A DNA stretch of 53,500 nucleotides from Rhodoplanes sp. GTDB lineage: Bacteria > Pseudomonadota > Alphaproteobacteria > Rhizobiales > Xanthobacteraceae. Location: contig NZ_JACAAX010000047.1 in assembly GCF_013377085.1 (NCBI RefSeq), positions 1 through 53,500 on the forward strand, given 5' to 3'. The notes below the pieces were generated by a model. That model was not told the DNA's origin. It ran no database searches and saw only the letters and a list, made by a program, of their open reading frames with translations. Below are positions 15,964-25,188 of this stretch, piece after piece; the first letter of the stretch is position 1; every line of letters begins with the position of its first letter. The translations under genes were made by a program, and so were the position numbers.

Positions 15964-18408
15964 TCACACCCGCTCGAACACCGCGACGGTGTTGGCCGGC
16001 AGGACCGCCGTGAAGGCCCCGTGCGTGGTCTCGACGTCACCGCGATTGAGCAGCCCGCGTCCCCCGTAAGCGACATCGTCGCTGTTGAGCACCTCGCGCC
16101 AGCGACCGTCGGCGAGCGCCGGATGCTGGATGCGGTAGCCGGCGCCGAAGTCGTGGTTGGCAAGGCTGGCCATCACCAGGAGATCCTGGCCGGCCTCGGC
16201 GCGCCGGAAGGCGAGCACCCGGTTGGCGTCGTGCACGTGCAGGATCTCGAGCGCGTGCGAGCGCAGCGCGGCGCGCCCGCGCCGCAGCCGGATCAGGTCC
16301 TGATAGAAGCGGAACAGGTTCGCGCCGATGCCGTCGCGCAGGCCGACGAAGTCCTCGCGGTGCGCGATGAAGTCGTCGTAGCGATATGGCTCCGAAGCGC
16401 CCACCTCCTCGCCCATGAAGAACATCGGCGTGCCCGGACCGAGCAGCGTGAGGCCGGCGACGACGCGGGTGCGGGCCTCGGCAAACAGGCGGGTGTCGCC
16501 GTAGAGCGGTGCGCCGTTGACGGCCACCAGGATGGTGCGGGCCGAGCGGATCGTCTGGCCGTTCTCGCGATAGCTCGAATTGCCGGCCTCGTCGTGCGAC
16601 TCGTGATAGACGACGCGGCCCGATGTGCTCGCCGCCATGGTGCCGGCGAACCACGACATGGCGAGCGGCCGGTCGTCGCCCCAGCCGGCGATCTTCAGCA
16701 GTCTAGCGCGGGAGGACTCGTTGGTCGCATCGCCGACGAGCTGGTGATAGTGCTCGGCGAACCAGGCCGCGTCGAAGCCGAGGCCGCCGGCGTCGGCGGA
16801 TTGCGTCACGGCCCGCCAACCGGAGTGATCCTCGGCGATCAGGACGGTGTCAGGGCGCACCAGCCGCATGGTGCGGGTCCATTCGCGCAGGAATTTTATG
16901 CCGAAGCCGCGCGCCCGCTCGGCGGCACGGCCGTCCGCATGAACCACGGCATAAGCGTGCAGCGAGGTGGTCTGGTCGACCCGGAAGCCGTCGACATGGA
17001 ACTCGTCCAAGAGCATGGCGGCGCTGCTGATGAACAGCTTTCGGACGTTCTCCTCGCAGAAACGCGGCGCCCAGCCGGTCGACATGTTGTCGACATAGCC
17101 GCCGTCCGGCTGCGCGTAGTCGTGCGGGCTGCCCTCGTACCAATAGTAGATGTTGCGGTCCGGTGCGGTGGAGTCGTAGGCCCACTCGGCCCGCTCGGCA
17201 TCCCTGACGAAGTGGTTGTAGACCACGTCCATGATCACGGCGATGCCGTGGCGGTGGCATTCGCGCACGAAGTGCTTGAACTGGTCGCGCCCGCCACCCG
17301 CATACTCGATGGCGAGGTAGTGCGACGAGCCATAACCCCAGCTCGCCCAGCCCTCGTACTCGGACAGCGGCATCAGCTCGACGGCGTTGACGCCGAGGTC
17401 GCGCAGATAGGGAAGCAGCTCGATCGCGTGCTTCAGCGTGCCGCGCGGCGCCTTGCCCGCCGCGAGCCCGTCGACATGCAGCTCGTAGATGATCAGATCC
17501 TCGAGCCGATGCGGCACCGGCCGGGCCGGATCGAGCTCGTCGCGCCAAAAATCGTCCTCGGACAGCCAGCGCGTCTCCGGGAAGACGGGCGAGTCGAACA
17601 ACTCGGTGACCTTTTCCGGGTCGACGACGACCGAGCAGCTCTTGGTGCCGTCGAGCTCCTGGCGCCGGCCGTTCCATTGCTGCTTCGCCGGATCGACGTC
17701 GCCGCTGCCAATCTGGCAGCGCGAGTAGAGATCGGTGCGATACGCGATCGTGCCGTCGTCGCGGGTGATGCGGTACATATAGAGCGAGTGGTCGCACTGC
17801 TCGAACCCGGCGACGCCGGGTTGGTCGGCGATCTCGGCGCTCCACACGCCGTCGTCGCTGCGCTGCATCGCGATCGTGGCGGCGACGCCGCGGCCGTCGT
17901 CGTGGATGTAGCCGCCATCGTCGTTGCCGCTGCCGGAGAGCCGGCTGCGCACCAGCTCGACGGTCTGCGCGTTCGGCGCCCACACGGCGAAGCGGAAGCG
18001 GGGCGTCGGCGCGCCGCCGGCGAACGCCCGGTTGGCGCCGAGCCGGCGGCAGTTCGTCAGCCAGTAGCGCTCGACCTGGTCGGCGGCGTCGGTCAGCACG
18101 AAGCGTCGGGTGCGGTCCGACGAGGCGGCATCGTTCGCCTCGGTCGCCACCGCACAGATGCTCGCCGCGTCCGCCGTGTCGACGATCACGGTCCAGTGGA
18201 ACTCGCGGCCCAGTTCGGCGTCGTCGAGCTGCACGGTGGCGCGGAAGGCCGGGCAGCCGTCCTCGGCCAAGACGCTTTCCATCGGCACGGTCGACCACTG
18301 CGCCGAGACGCGACCGGCAGCGTCCCAGCTCCCGGTCAGGCGCGGGTTTCTCAACGCGATGTGGCGCAGCCCGGTGAGATACTCGAAACGCACGGGACGA
18401 AGCGGCAT
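15964..18408 (-). CDS. GH13 alpha-amylase-superfamily protein, branching-enzyme/trehalohydrolase-like
   Basis: 814 residues. An N-terminal part with its own beta-sandwich-like sequence (MPLRPVRFEYLTGLRHIAL...) precedes a CBM48-type module (PRFRFAVWAPNAQTVELV) and the catalytic barrel. The GH13 regions are complete: DVVYNH (region I), HVDGFRVDQTT (Asp nucleophile near residue 477), VLIAEDHS (Glu acid/base near 524) and YHESHDE (near 604). It should hydrolyse or transfer alpha-1,4-glucan. Length exceeds a standard GlgB by about 100 residues at the N terminus, and no glycogen genes are nearby. It is the last gene of a four-gene minus-strand group, 18 bp after the EthD gene. Exact specificity is open. 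Confidence 0.85.
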   Translation of the reverse strand: MPLRPVRFEYLTGLRHIALRNPRLTGSWDAAGRVSAQWSTVPMESVLAEDGCPAFRATVQLDDAELGREFHWTVIVDTADAASICAVATEANDAASSDRTRRFVLTDAADQVERYWLTNCRRLGANRAFAGGAPTPRFRFAVWAPNAQTVELVRSRLSGSGNDDGGYIHDDGRGVAATIAMQRSDDGVWSAEIADQPGVAGFEQCDHSLYMYRITRDDGTIAYRTDLYSRCQIGSGDVDPAKQQWNGRRQELDGTKSCSVVVDPEKVTELFDSPVFPETRWLSEDDFWRDELDPARPVPHRLEDLIIYELHVDGLAAGKAPRGTLKHAIELLPYLRDLGVNAVELMPLSEYEGWASWGYGSSHYLAIEYAGGGRDQFKHFVRECHRHGIAVIMDVVYNHFVRDAERAEWAYDSTAPDRNIYYWYEGSPHDYAQPDGGYVDNMSTGWAPRFCEENVRKLFISSAAMLLDEFHVDGFRVDQTTSLHAYAVVHADGRAAERARGFGIKFLREWTRTMRLVRPDTVLIAEDHSGWRAVTQSADAGGLGFDAAWFAEHYHQLVGDATNESSRARLLKIAGWGDDRPLAMSWFAGTMAASTSGRVVYHESHDEAGNSSYRENGQTIRSARTILVAVNGAPLYGDTRLFAEARTRVVAGLTLLGPGTPMFFMGEEVGASEPYRYDDFIAHREDFVGLRDGIGANLFRFYQDLIRLRRGRAALRSHALEILHVHDANRVLAFRRAEAGQDLLVMASLANHDFGAGYRIQHPALADGRWREVLNSDDVAYGGRGLLNRGDVETTHGAFTAVLPANTVAVFERV

Positions 18409-18426
18409 GCGGGCCTCCGGCCAGGA

Positions 18427-19137
18427 TCACGAGGGGACGTAGGGCCGCGGCTGCGGGCCGATGATCCAGTGCTCGCGCAGCAGGATGCGATGCAGCCAGC
18501 GCGTTTCGGCGCACAGCCGCCAGTCGGCCGCGAGCAACGTGCCCTCGATCGACCGCTCGGCGGCGGCCGCCGCGTCGGCGTGGTCGAACCAGAACTGCTC
18601 GACGCAATCGAGGATCGCCTCGCCGACCCCATAGGAGCCGTCGCGGACATGGCCCTGCTGATAGCGGCGCAGTCCCGGCAGGACCTTGGCCTTGTCGGCG
18701 TGGGCCCCGAGCAGATGCGCGCGGTAGTCGGAGAGCGGCAGGCCTTCGCGGCGCTTGGAGAGGGCCAGCAGCAGGACCTGGGCTGCGTCGCGCGCCTCGG
18801 GCGGGCCGGGCAGCAACAGATGCGCCGTGGTGTCGAGCACGACGGTCTGCCAGAACGCCGCCCAGCTCGGCTCGTCGGCGCGGGCGCCCTCGATCAGCTC
18901 GGGCGTCTGCAGCGAGGCGACCTGCGTCTCCTCGTCGTCGAGCCAGATCTCGGCGACGCCGCCCCACGGCGGGTCGGCGGGATCGCCCGGTCGGGCGATG
19001 CGGGTATCGACCTTGTATTTGCGGATCTGCGGGATCTTGCTCGCATAGCGCACCGCATGGACCTCGACCCAGTAGCGCTGGAAATCGACCTCGCTCATGC
19101 CGGGCTTTGCGTGCGCGAAGATGAACTGGTGGATCAT
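18427..19137 (-). CDS. Protein with two EthD-like (dimeric alpha-beta barrel) domains
   Basis: 236 residues. The first half opens MIHQFIFAHAKPGMSEVDFQ and continues with RYWVEVHAVRYASKIPQIRKY, the EthD pattern of a ferredoxin-like barrel strand followed by a helix and a Trp-x-x-x-His. The second half repeats the plan (LLALSKRREGLPLSDYRAHL, LGAHADKAKVLPGLRRYQQ, then EQFWFDH). EthD proteins act beside oxygenases or as small-molecule decarboxylases or isomerases; here no cytochrome P450 is near, and the partners are sugar-active and PfpI-type proteins. Role unknown. Confidence 0.75.
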   Translation of the reverse strand: MIHQFIFAHAKPGMSEVDFQRYWVEVHAVRYASKIPQIRKYKVDTRIARPGDPADPPWGGVAEIWLDDEETQVASLQTPELIEGARADEPSWAAFWQTVVLDTTAHLLLPGPPEARDAAQVLLLALSKRREGLPLSDYRAHLLGAHADKAKVLPGLRRYQQGHVRDGSYGVGEAILDCVEQFWFDHADAAAAAERSIEGTLLAADWRLCAETRWLHRILLREHWIIGPQPRPYVPS

Positions 19138-19157
19138 GGCGCTCCCACGATGCTTCC

Positions 19158-19259
19158 GTCATTCCGGGGCGCCGCGCAGCGGCGAGCCCGGAATCCATAC
19201 ACACAGACCGGGGTTATGGGTTCCGGGTTCGCGGCCTGTCGGCCGCGCCCCGGAACGAC
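19158..19259. repeat. Intergenic palindromic repeat, family 1 (copy 2)
   Basis: About 102 bp with the same GTCATTCCGG...CCGGAACGAC ends, central GGGGTTATGGGTTCCGGG and GGCCTGTCGGCC hairpin as the copy at 5570-5673; the two share long identical blocks. It lies between the EthD gene and the tandem PfpI gene inside the putative operon. Confidence 0.85.
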
Positions 19260-19272
19260 GGCCGCTGGTTCC

Positions 19273-20823
19273 TCACCACCCCCATCGCCGCAACGGCGGG
19301 TCGCCGTCCAACACCTCGATCAGCTTGCGGCCGGTGAGCGCGCTGTCCGGCGTCGAGCGGCCGGTGACGAACGGATAGTCGACCAGCACGCTGGTCGGAT
19401 GACCGAAATTGCCGTGATAGCCGCCGTCCGGCCCGGTGGCGTCGCGCAGGATGAACTCCAGCGGATAAGGCGGCGGACCCATGTTGAAATCGAGGAAGGT
19501 GTTGCGGGCGCGCACGAACGCCGTGCCGTCCTTGTAGTCGTATTCCAGGCAGTGCCCGGTGACGTGCTTGCCCCAGATGATGCTCTTGCGGATGTTCATG
19601 TCGCGCGCGAAGGCGAGGCAGGCGACGCCGTAGCACTCGGCGGCGATCGGCTTGCCGGCGTCGAGGAAGGCGAGGATCAGGTCGTGGACCCGCTGGTTGT
19701 TGACGAGATCGACGACGGGCCCGGAGCCGCCGACGATCAGGATCGAGTCGTAGCGCGCGATACTTTTCCGCGCCTCTTCCAGCTCGCGGTTGTAGGCTTC
19801 GAGCAAACGCACGAAGCTCGGCGCCGAGAAATAGGGGCGCTCGGGGAACCAGGCGGCGAGCGAGATCGGCGTCTGCAGGCGGCGGCCGCGCTCGGTGGAC
19901 GGGTCGTCGTACTCGCGCACGCGCGCCGCCATCTCAGGGCTCGTCACCGGCCGCTGCAGCGGCGGATCGAAGAAGTCCGGATCCATGCTGACCGGAATGG
20001 CGTTCGGTCTGCGGCCGTTGGGCGTGCAGAAATCGACCGTGTAGCCGGCGCGGTCGAATTCTTCCAATGGCCCGACCAGCTCCTCGCCCCAATAGCCCCA
20101 TTCGGAGAGCACGATCAGGATGTGGCGTTGTCCGCGCCGTTCCGGTTCGGCCGGCAACGGATCGACGGGCGGCGCCGCCGGTCCCGCCAAAATCGCGTCC
20201 TTGATGGCGTCGACGAAGGCTTCGGTGGCGTGCCAGGAATTGTCGGTGACGAGATCGCCGTCGACCACCACCTGCTTGTCCGCCGGCGTGCCGGGAACGC
20301 AGGGCGTGTAGATGCCGCCGGCATTGACCACGTCGGCCAGCACCACCTTGTTGCAGATCACCCGGCGGCCGGCGAGCAGATCGGGCGACGGCGTCAGCAG
20401 CCACAGGCCGTGGCAGGCCGCGCCCTTGACGATGTTCGGGTTCGCCATGGCGCGGCGGAAGAAGCGCGCCGCCGGGACGTTGCGGGCCACCTCGGCGGCA
20501 TTGGCCGCCGTGATGTCCTCGCGCTCGCTCCAGCGCAGCCGCACGCTGGTGTAGTTCGCTGCGACGATCACGGCGGCGTACTCGTCCGGGCTGACGTGAT
20601 CAAAATCCTTTTCGACGTCGATCCATTCGAGCTGATCGACTGCGCCCGGCTCGACCGTCGAGTAGAAGCGCTGGCTCGGCTGACCCCACAAGCGTGAGAC
20701 CAGCTCGACGGTCGCCCCGTAGGAGGCGAAGCGCTCGCGATAGATCCGGATTTCTCCCGGGATGAACTGCGACTCGACGACGACGGCGATCTTCTTGCCG
20801 GCGAGCGGAGTGTTCGACATCAC
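19273..20823 (-). CDS. Tandem DJ-1/PfpI (class I glutamine amidotransferase-like) protein
   Basis: 516 residues built from two DJ-1/PfpI domains. The first (about 8-210) opens GKKIAVVVESQFIPGEIRIY and carries GAACHGLW with the nucleophile-elbow Cys near residue 137. The second (about 230-490) opens RHILIVLSEWGYWGEELVGP and carries AAECYGVA with Cys near 396. Double-domain members of this family are uncommon; relatives act as proteases, chaperones, glyoxalases or isonitrile hydratases. It is 31 bp downstream of the AGE-fold gene and probably co-transcribed. Two adjacent Met codons open the frame (20823 and 20820). Confidence 0.8.
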   Translation of the reverse strand: MMSNTPLAGKKIAVVVESQFIPGEIRIYRERFASYGATVELVSRLWGQPSQRFYSTVEPGAVDQLEWIDVEKDFDHVSPDEYAAVIVAANYTSVRLRWSEREDITAANAAEVARNVPAARFFRRAMANPNIVKGAACHGLWLLTPSPDLLAGRRVICNKVVLADVVNAGGIYTPCVPGTPADKQVVVDGDLVTDNSWHATEAFVDAIKDAILAGPAAPPVDPLPAEPERRGQRHILIVLSEWGYWGEELVGPLEEFDRAGYTVDFCTPNGRRPNAIPVSMDPDFFDPPLQRPVTSPEMAARVREYDDPSTERGRRLQTPISLAAWFPERPYFSAPSFVRLLEAYNRELEEARKSIARYDSILIVGGSGPVVDLVNNQRVHDLILAFLDAGKPIAAECYGVACLAFARDMNIRKSIIWGKHVTGHCLEYDYKDGTAFVRARNTFLDFNMGPPPYPLEFILRDATGPDGGYHGNFGHPTSVLVDYPFVTGRSTPDSALTGRKLIEVLDGDPPLRRWGW

Positions 20824-20854
20824 ATGCTCCTGGCGCAGCGAAGGTGAGACGGGA

Positions 20855-22900
20855 TCAGGGCGCGATCGCGCTGAACTGGACGACGAGCGAGATGGTGCCG
20901 TCGCGGCGATCGCCGTCGAGGCCCGCGAGCGGCACCTGGAAGTCGTCGGGGTTGGCGGGCTTCAGCCCCGCCGTCACGTCGACGCCGTTGGCGATGATCC
21001 GCTCGATCGTCAGCCGCCCGGGCGGCATGAAGTCCGGCAGCACGTTGATGGTGGTCTGGGTGGTCGACCGCGTGATGCGGAAATACATGCAGAAGCCGTT
21101 GTCGGCGCCGTTGCCGGCGTCCACGTAGGTGCGCGTGTAGACGTGGGCCAGATAGGCGAGCTCGAAGGCGTGATAGCCGATCGCGTGGCTGCTCTTCATG
21201 CCGTACTGGCCGTCGAGAATCGGGAGCCCGTCCTCGGTGGTGCGGAAGTAATAGCCCTGCCGATCGCGGTCGAGGAAGAACAGGTTCCAGAACGCGGAGC
21301 TCTCGCGGGCGAGCGCGAGATAGTGCGGACTGCCCGGTGTCGCGCCGTGCAGGATCAGATAGGCGAGGATGCCCTGCTCCTGCTGCCAGAAATCCTTGGT
21401 GGCGCCCCAGGCGAACTGGATCGGCACGCCGCCGGTGGGCTCGCGCTCGACGCAATCGAAGATGCCGCCCCGCACCATGTCGAGGCCGACCACCGCCATG
21501 TTGTCGCCGAGCTGGCGGGCGACGGCGAGACAACGGGTGGCGCGCTGATCGTCGGCCGCAGCCTCGACCGGGTGCCCCATGGCGCGGCGGCGCGAGGCGC
21601 GCATGTGGAAGTAGTTGGCGCAGCGCGTCAGGTTCCAGGCGATCTTGAGATTGTGACCGACCACGGCGCGGTTCTGCTGCCAGGAGTAGGTGTGGTCCGG
21701 CGTCCAGTCGTCGTGGAAGCGCTCGTTGACATATTTGGACTTGGGGTCCGGGAATTTTTCGACGATCAGCGAGGTCGTCTCCTCGAGAATGCCGATGCAG
21801 ACCTTCAACAGGTCGCCCAGATAGGCGCGGGCACTGCCGGCCGGCAACGGCTCGAGCGTCAGGATCAGGTTGACCAGATAGGCCGGGATATGGTCGCCGA
21901 CAGAGTTCCAGTTCTTGCGGCGATAGTTCTGGCCGAGCGCCGGCGTGTCAGGCCGCATGGTGACGGGATCGAGGTGCGAGTAGTAGCCGCCCGTTCCGGC
22001 GAAGCCCTTGTCCTTGGCGCTCGGCGGATCCCAGTAGAAGGCCTGGAACGTGTTGATGGTCCGCCTGACGTCCTCCAGCACCTCGGTGTCGAGCGTGATG
22101 CGGTAGTACTGGGTCAGGCCGGCGAGCGCGTAGATCTGCTCGTAGAGAGGAATCGTGTTGGTGTCGTCCGGGCCCTGCGAGGCGAAATACAGGCTCTCGC
22201 CCTTCTCGCCCTCCAGGTGGCGGCGCCGGCCATAGGCCCAGAAGCAGTACTCGCCGTCGTGGCTCGACGAGCGGAACGCCTCGCGCAGGTATTTCATCGC
22301 CGCCTGGGCGGCGAGAAAGTACCGCTCGGCGCCCGTGATCAGGAAGGCGGTCGAGAGATCGTAGAGCAGCCGCGACAGCACGGCGCATTCCTGCACGTCG
22401 TCGTCGGTCGGCTGGCCGAGGATGTTCAGGTTGGTGTGATAGAACTTGGCGAAATCATCGATGGTGTAGTTGCGCCGCTGGTCGAACAGATGGTCGAGGA
22501 TGCGGTCCGCCATCTGGGTCACCTGCACGAGCCACCAGTGCGTCTCCTCGAAGAGATAGCGGGTGGGGCTCGAATGCAGCAGATACACGGTGCGCGCCTC
22601 GAAGCGCACGTGCTCGCCGTCCTCCTGATAGATCCCGCCGATGAACACGCGCCGGTCGATCGCGATGTATTTCTTCAGGGCGAAGAGCGGACCGGCCTCG
22701 GGCGGCACGCCCGCCGGATCGGGCACGCGGTCGCGCGAGATCTGGTCGAGATTGGTCAGCACCTGAAACGACGTGCTCGGGCCGACGATCGCCTCGAAGA
22801 CGTCGCCGCTGCGGGCCTGGACGCTGAATGCGGCGCGCGCCTCGTCGATGGCGACGACGGTCCCCGCGAGCGTGATGGTCTGGTTGGAATTCCGCCGCAT
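20855..22900 (-). CDS. AGE-fold ((alpha/alpha)6 barrel) protein, N-acylglucosamine 2-epimerase-like
   Basis: 681 residues. An N-terminal beta-rich part of about 120 residues (TITLAGTVVAIDEARAAFSV) is followed by an alpha/alpha barrel of the AGE/cellobiose-epimerase clan. Recognisable helices include YDLSTAFLITGAERYFLAAQ, YEQIYALAGLTQYYRITLD, NRAVVGHNLKIAWNLTRCAN and FAWGATKDFWQQEQGILAY, whose His, Trp and Gln-Glu residues match the substrate pocket of that clan. A C-terminal beta domain (about 600-681) ends the protein. It is larger than ordinary AGE enzymes (about 400 residues). As first gene of the minus-strand group it faces btaA divergently. Activity on a sugar is likely; the sugar is not known. 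Confidence 0.75.
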   Translation of the reverse strand: MRRNSNQTITLAGTVVAIDEARAAFSVQARSGDVFEAIVGPSTSFQVLTNLDQISRDRVPDPAGVPPEAGPLFALKKYIAIDRRVFIGGIYQEDGEHVRFEARTVYLLHSSPTRYLFEETHWWLVQVTQMADRILDHLFDQRRNYTIDDFAKFYHTNLNILGQPTDDDVQECAVLSRLLYDLSTAFLITGAERYFLAAQAAMKYLREAFRSSSHDGEYCFWAYGRRRHLEGEKGESLYFASQGPDDTNTIPLYEQIYALAGLTQYYRITLDTEVLEDVRRTINTFQAFYWDPPSAKDKGFAGTGGYYSHLDPVTMRPDTPALGQNYRRKNWNSVGDHIPAYLVNLILTLEPLPAGSARAYLGDLLKVCIGILEETTSLIVEKFPDPKSKYVNERFHDDWTPDHTYSWQQNRAVVGHNLKIAWNLTRCANYFHMRASRRRAMGHPVEAAADDQRATRCLAVARQLGDNMAVVGLDMVRGGIFDCVEREPTGGVPIQFAWGATKDFWQQEQGILAYLILHGATPGSPHYLALARESSAFWNLFFLDRDRQGYYFRTTEDGLPILDGQYGMKSSHAIGYHAFELAYLAHVYTRTYVDAGNGADNGFCMYFRITRSTTQTTINVLPDFMPPGRLTIERIIANGVDVTAGLKPANPDDFQVPLAGLDGDRRDGTISLVVQFSAIAP

Positions 22901-23296
22901 CGGCACCCCCTGCCCTCCGTCCGTTGCTCCCGCCGTCCGCCGCCGCCACCCGGGCATGCGCCGTCCGTCCCGCGCCGGAGGACTCCGGCGCGGCTGAAAC
23001 GGCTCGGCATCGGGCCGGGACGAGGGCCCGCGAGACGGCGGGCTCCGTGACGTCGTTGGTATCGGCGGCGTCTACTTTTAGGAGAGCATAATTAGAATTG
23101 CAACCTAGGAATGCAGCGGTTGGCGATCACGACTTCGCGTGGCGCACCGGCCGGCACCTCGGCAACGTCACGGGGCTCGGTGTTGCACATGCGGCGTCAT
23201 GAAGACGTCACGGGAGGCTCGATACACACCGAAGACCGGCCGCCGGCCGAGTCCGTGCGTTGCACAGCGTCCCGTCCGCATTCATCGAGGCCCGAT
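22901..23296. other. Divergent intergenic region between the AGE-fold gene and btaA
   Basis: 396 bp if btaA starts at 23297. A short AT-rich patch (about 23070-23105, including AGCATAATTAGAATTGC) could hold promoters for both directions. No direct repeat resembling a Pho box (CTGTCAT-type) is visible. The btaA frame is open back to an ATG at 23111, but that upstream part does not resemble the family. Confidence 0.4.
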
Positions 23297-24535
23297 TTGA
23301 CCTCCTCGTCGAAGCTTCGCTGCGGCGTCAGCGCCGCCGTCCGCCGCACCCCGGCGCTCTCGCGCCAGGGCCTCTCCGAGCTTGTGTTCGCCTGGATGTT
23401 CCGCGGCCTCGTCTATCCGCAGATCTGGGAGGACCCGGCCGTCGACATGGAGGCGCTGGCGATCTCCCGCGATCACCACGTCGTGGCGATCGCGTCCGGC
23501 GGCTGCAACGTGCTCTCCTATCTCACGGCGAACCCGGCGCGCATCACCGCCGTCGACGTCAACACGGCGCATGTCGCGCTTGTGCGGCTCAAGCTCGCCG
23601 CCGCCCGGCATCTGCCGTCGTGGCGCGCCTTCTACCGCTTCTTCGGCACCGCCGACGAGGCCGAGAATGTCGAGGCCTATTGGAACCATCTGGCGCCGCG
23701 GCTCGATGCCGACACGCGCGCCTATTGGGAGGGCCGCGGCGCCATGGGGCTCGGCCGCCGGCGCATCTCGCTGTTCGCCCGCAACGTCTACAAGCACGGT
23801 CTGCTCGGCCATTTCATCGGGCTCGGCCATGCCGTGGCGCGCCTCTACGGCGTCGATCTCAAGACGGTCCTGCGGGCGCGCTCGCGCGAGGAGCAGTACC
23901 AGTTGTTCGAGACCGTGCTGGCGCCGCTGTTCGAGAAGCGCTTCGTGCGCTGGGCCGCCGACCGGCCGCTGGCGCTCTACGGGCTCGGCATCCCGCCGGC
24001 CCAGTACGAGGCGCTGGCCTCGGCCGGCAGCGACATGGCCTCGGTGCTGCGCAGCCGCGTCGAGCGGCTGAGCTGCGGCTTCAGCCTGAACGACAACTAT
24101 TTCGCCTGGCAGGCCTTCGGCCGCAGCTACGGCGACGGCGAGCACGACCCGGTGCCGCCCTATCTCGAGCGGGGCAATTTCGCTGCCGTCAGCGCCCGGG
24201 CAGACCGCGTCGCCGTCGTCAACGCCTCGATGACCGAGCACTTGGCAGCGCAGCCGGCGCAGTCGGCCGACCGCTATGTGCTGCTCGACGCCCAGGACTG
24301 GATGACGGACGCCCAGTTGAACGCGTTGTGGGGCGAGATCACCCGCACGGCCAGGCCGGGCGCCCGCGTGATCTTCCGCACGGCGGCCGAGCCGAGCCTG
24401 CTGCCCGGCCGGCTCGACGACGCGATCCTGTCGCGCTGGCGCTACGAGGAGGCCGCCTCGCGGGCCTTCACGGCACGCGACCGCTCCGCCATCTATGGCG
24501 GCTTCCATCTCTACGTCCTGGCCGACGAGGTGTGA
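23297..24535 (+). CDS. btaA: BtaA, S-adenosylmethionine:diacylglycerol 3-amino-3-carboxypropyltransferase
   Basis: 412 residues from a TTG start with GAGG seven bases upstream. The start is a judgement: ATGs at 23111 and 23189 and a GTG at 23255 are in frame, but family members begin about ten to twenty residues before the LS.QGL segment seen here. The enzyme moves the aminocarboxypropyl group of SAM to diacylglycerol, the first step of betaine lipid (DGTS) synthesis. Diagnostic stretches are LVYPQIWEDPAVDMEAL, VAIASGGCNVLSYL, the helical ALYGLGIPPAQY, NYFAWQAFGRSY, LLDAQDWM and SAIYGGFHLY. btaB follows after two bases, giving the classical btaAB pair. Confidence 0.9.
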   Translation: MTSSSKLRCGVSAAVRRTPALSRQGLSELVFAWMFRGLVYPQIWEDPAVDMEALAISRDHHVVAIASGGCNVLSYLTANPARITAVDVNTAHVALVRLKLAAARHLPSWRAFYRFFGTADEAENVEAYWNHLAPRLDADTRAYWEGRGAMGLGRRRISLFARNVYKHGLLGHFIGLGHAVARLYGVDLKTVLRARSREEQYQLFETVLAPLFEKRFVRWAADRPLALYGLGIPPAQYEALASAGSDMASVLRSRVERLSCGFSLNDNYFAWQAFGRSYGDGEHDPVPPYLERGNFAAVSARADRVAVVNASMTEHLAAQPAQSADRYVLLDAQDWMTDAQLNALWGEITRTARPGARVIFRTAAEPSLLPGRLDDAILSRWRYEEAASRAFTARDRSAIYGGFHLYVLADEV

Positions 24536-24537
24536 GA

Positions 24538-25188
24538 ATGGGGTCCGACGCGACCGACCGGATGAACCGGATGTATCGCCGCCAGCGGCATCTCTACGAC
24601 TTCACCCGGAAATACTATCTGCTCGGCCGCGACGATCTGATCGACGGGCTGAAGCCAGGCGCCGGCGAGCGCGTGCTGGAGATCGGCTGCGGCACCGGTC
24701 GCAATCTGGTCCGGGCCGCGCAACGCTGGCCGCAGGCGCGCTTCTTCGGCATCGACGTCTCAACCGAGATGCTGTCGACCGCGATGGAGCAGATCGCGGG
24801 CGCGGGCGTCGCCCGGCGGGTCCGGATCGCCCATGCCGATGCAACCCTGCTCGACCCGGTCGCCGTGTTCGGCGAGCCGGCCTTCGAGCGCGTGTACTTC
24901 TCCTACACGCTGTCGATGATCCCGGACTGGCAGGCGGCGGTCGACCGCGCGCTCGCCATGGTGGCGCCGGGCGGCGAGCTGCAGATCGTCGATTTCGGTG
25001 CCCAGGAGGGACTGCCGACCGGCCTGCGGGCGGTGCTGCGGGCCTGGCTGTCGCTGTTCGACGTGACGCCGCGCGACACGTTGGAAGCCGGCCTGGCGGC
25101 CCGCTCACGGGCGCTCGGCGCCATGCTGACGGTCGAGCGCCCCTACCGCGGCTACGCGCAACGCGCCGTGGTGCGGGTCGCGCCATAG
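24538..25188 (+). CDS. btaB: BtaB, SAM-dependent N-methyltransferase of betaine-lipid synthesis
   Basis: 216 residues with a class I methyltransferase fold: motif I VLEIGCGTGRNL (near residue 42), FFGIDVSTEML, and FSYTLSMIPDWQAAVDRAL as the post-I/IV region. BtaB trimethylates diacylglyceryl-homoserine to DGTS. The MNRMYRRQRHLYDFTRKYYL opening is typical. The ATG is two bases after the btaA stop; a GTG six bases earlier is also in frame. Betaine lipids usually replace phospholipids when phosphate is scarce, but no Pho box is visible here. Confidence 0.9.
   Translation: MGSDATDRMNRMYRRQRHLYDFTRKYYLLGRDDLIDGLKPGAGERVLEIGCGTGRNLVRAAQRWPQARFFGIDVSTEMLSTAMEQIAGAGVARRVRIAHADATLLDPVAVFGEPAFERVYFSYTLSMIPDWQAAVDRALAMVAPGGELQIVDFGAQEGLPTGLRAVLRAWLSLFDVTPRDTLEAGLAARSRALGAMLTVERPYRGYAQRAVVRVAP

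Noticed and set aside
16021-20697. Very long open frame (about 1558 codons) on the plus strand opposite the GH13, EthD and PfpI genes
   Set aside because: It is a high-GC shadow. The minus-strand proteins have clear domains, whereas the antisense translation is Arg/Gly/Ala/Val-rich without family resemblance.
22901-23296. Pho box ahead of btaA
   Set aside because: No pair of CTGTCAT-like direct repeats was found by eye.
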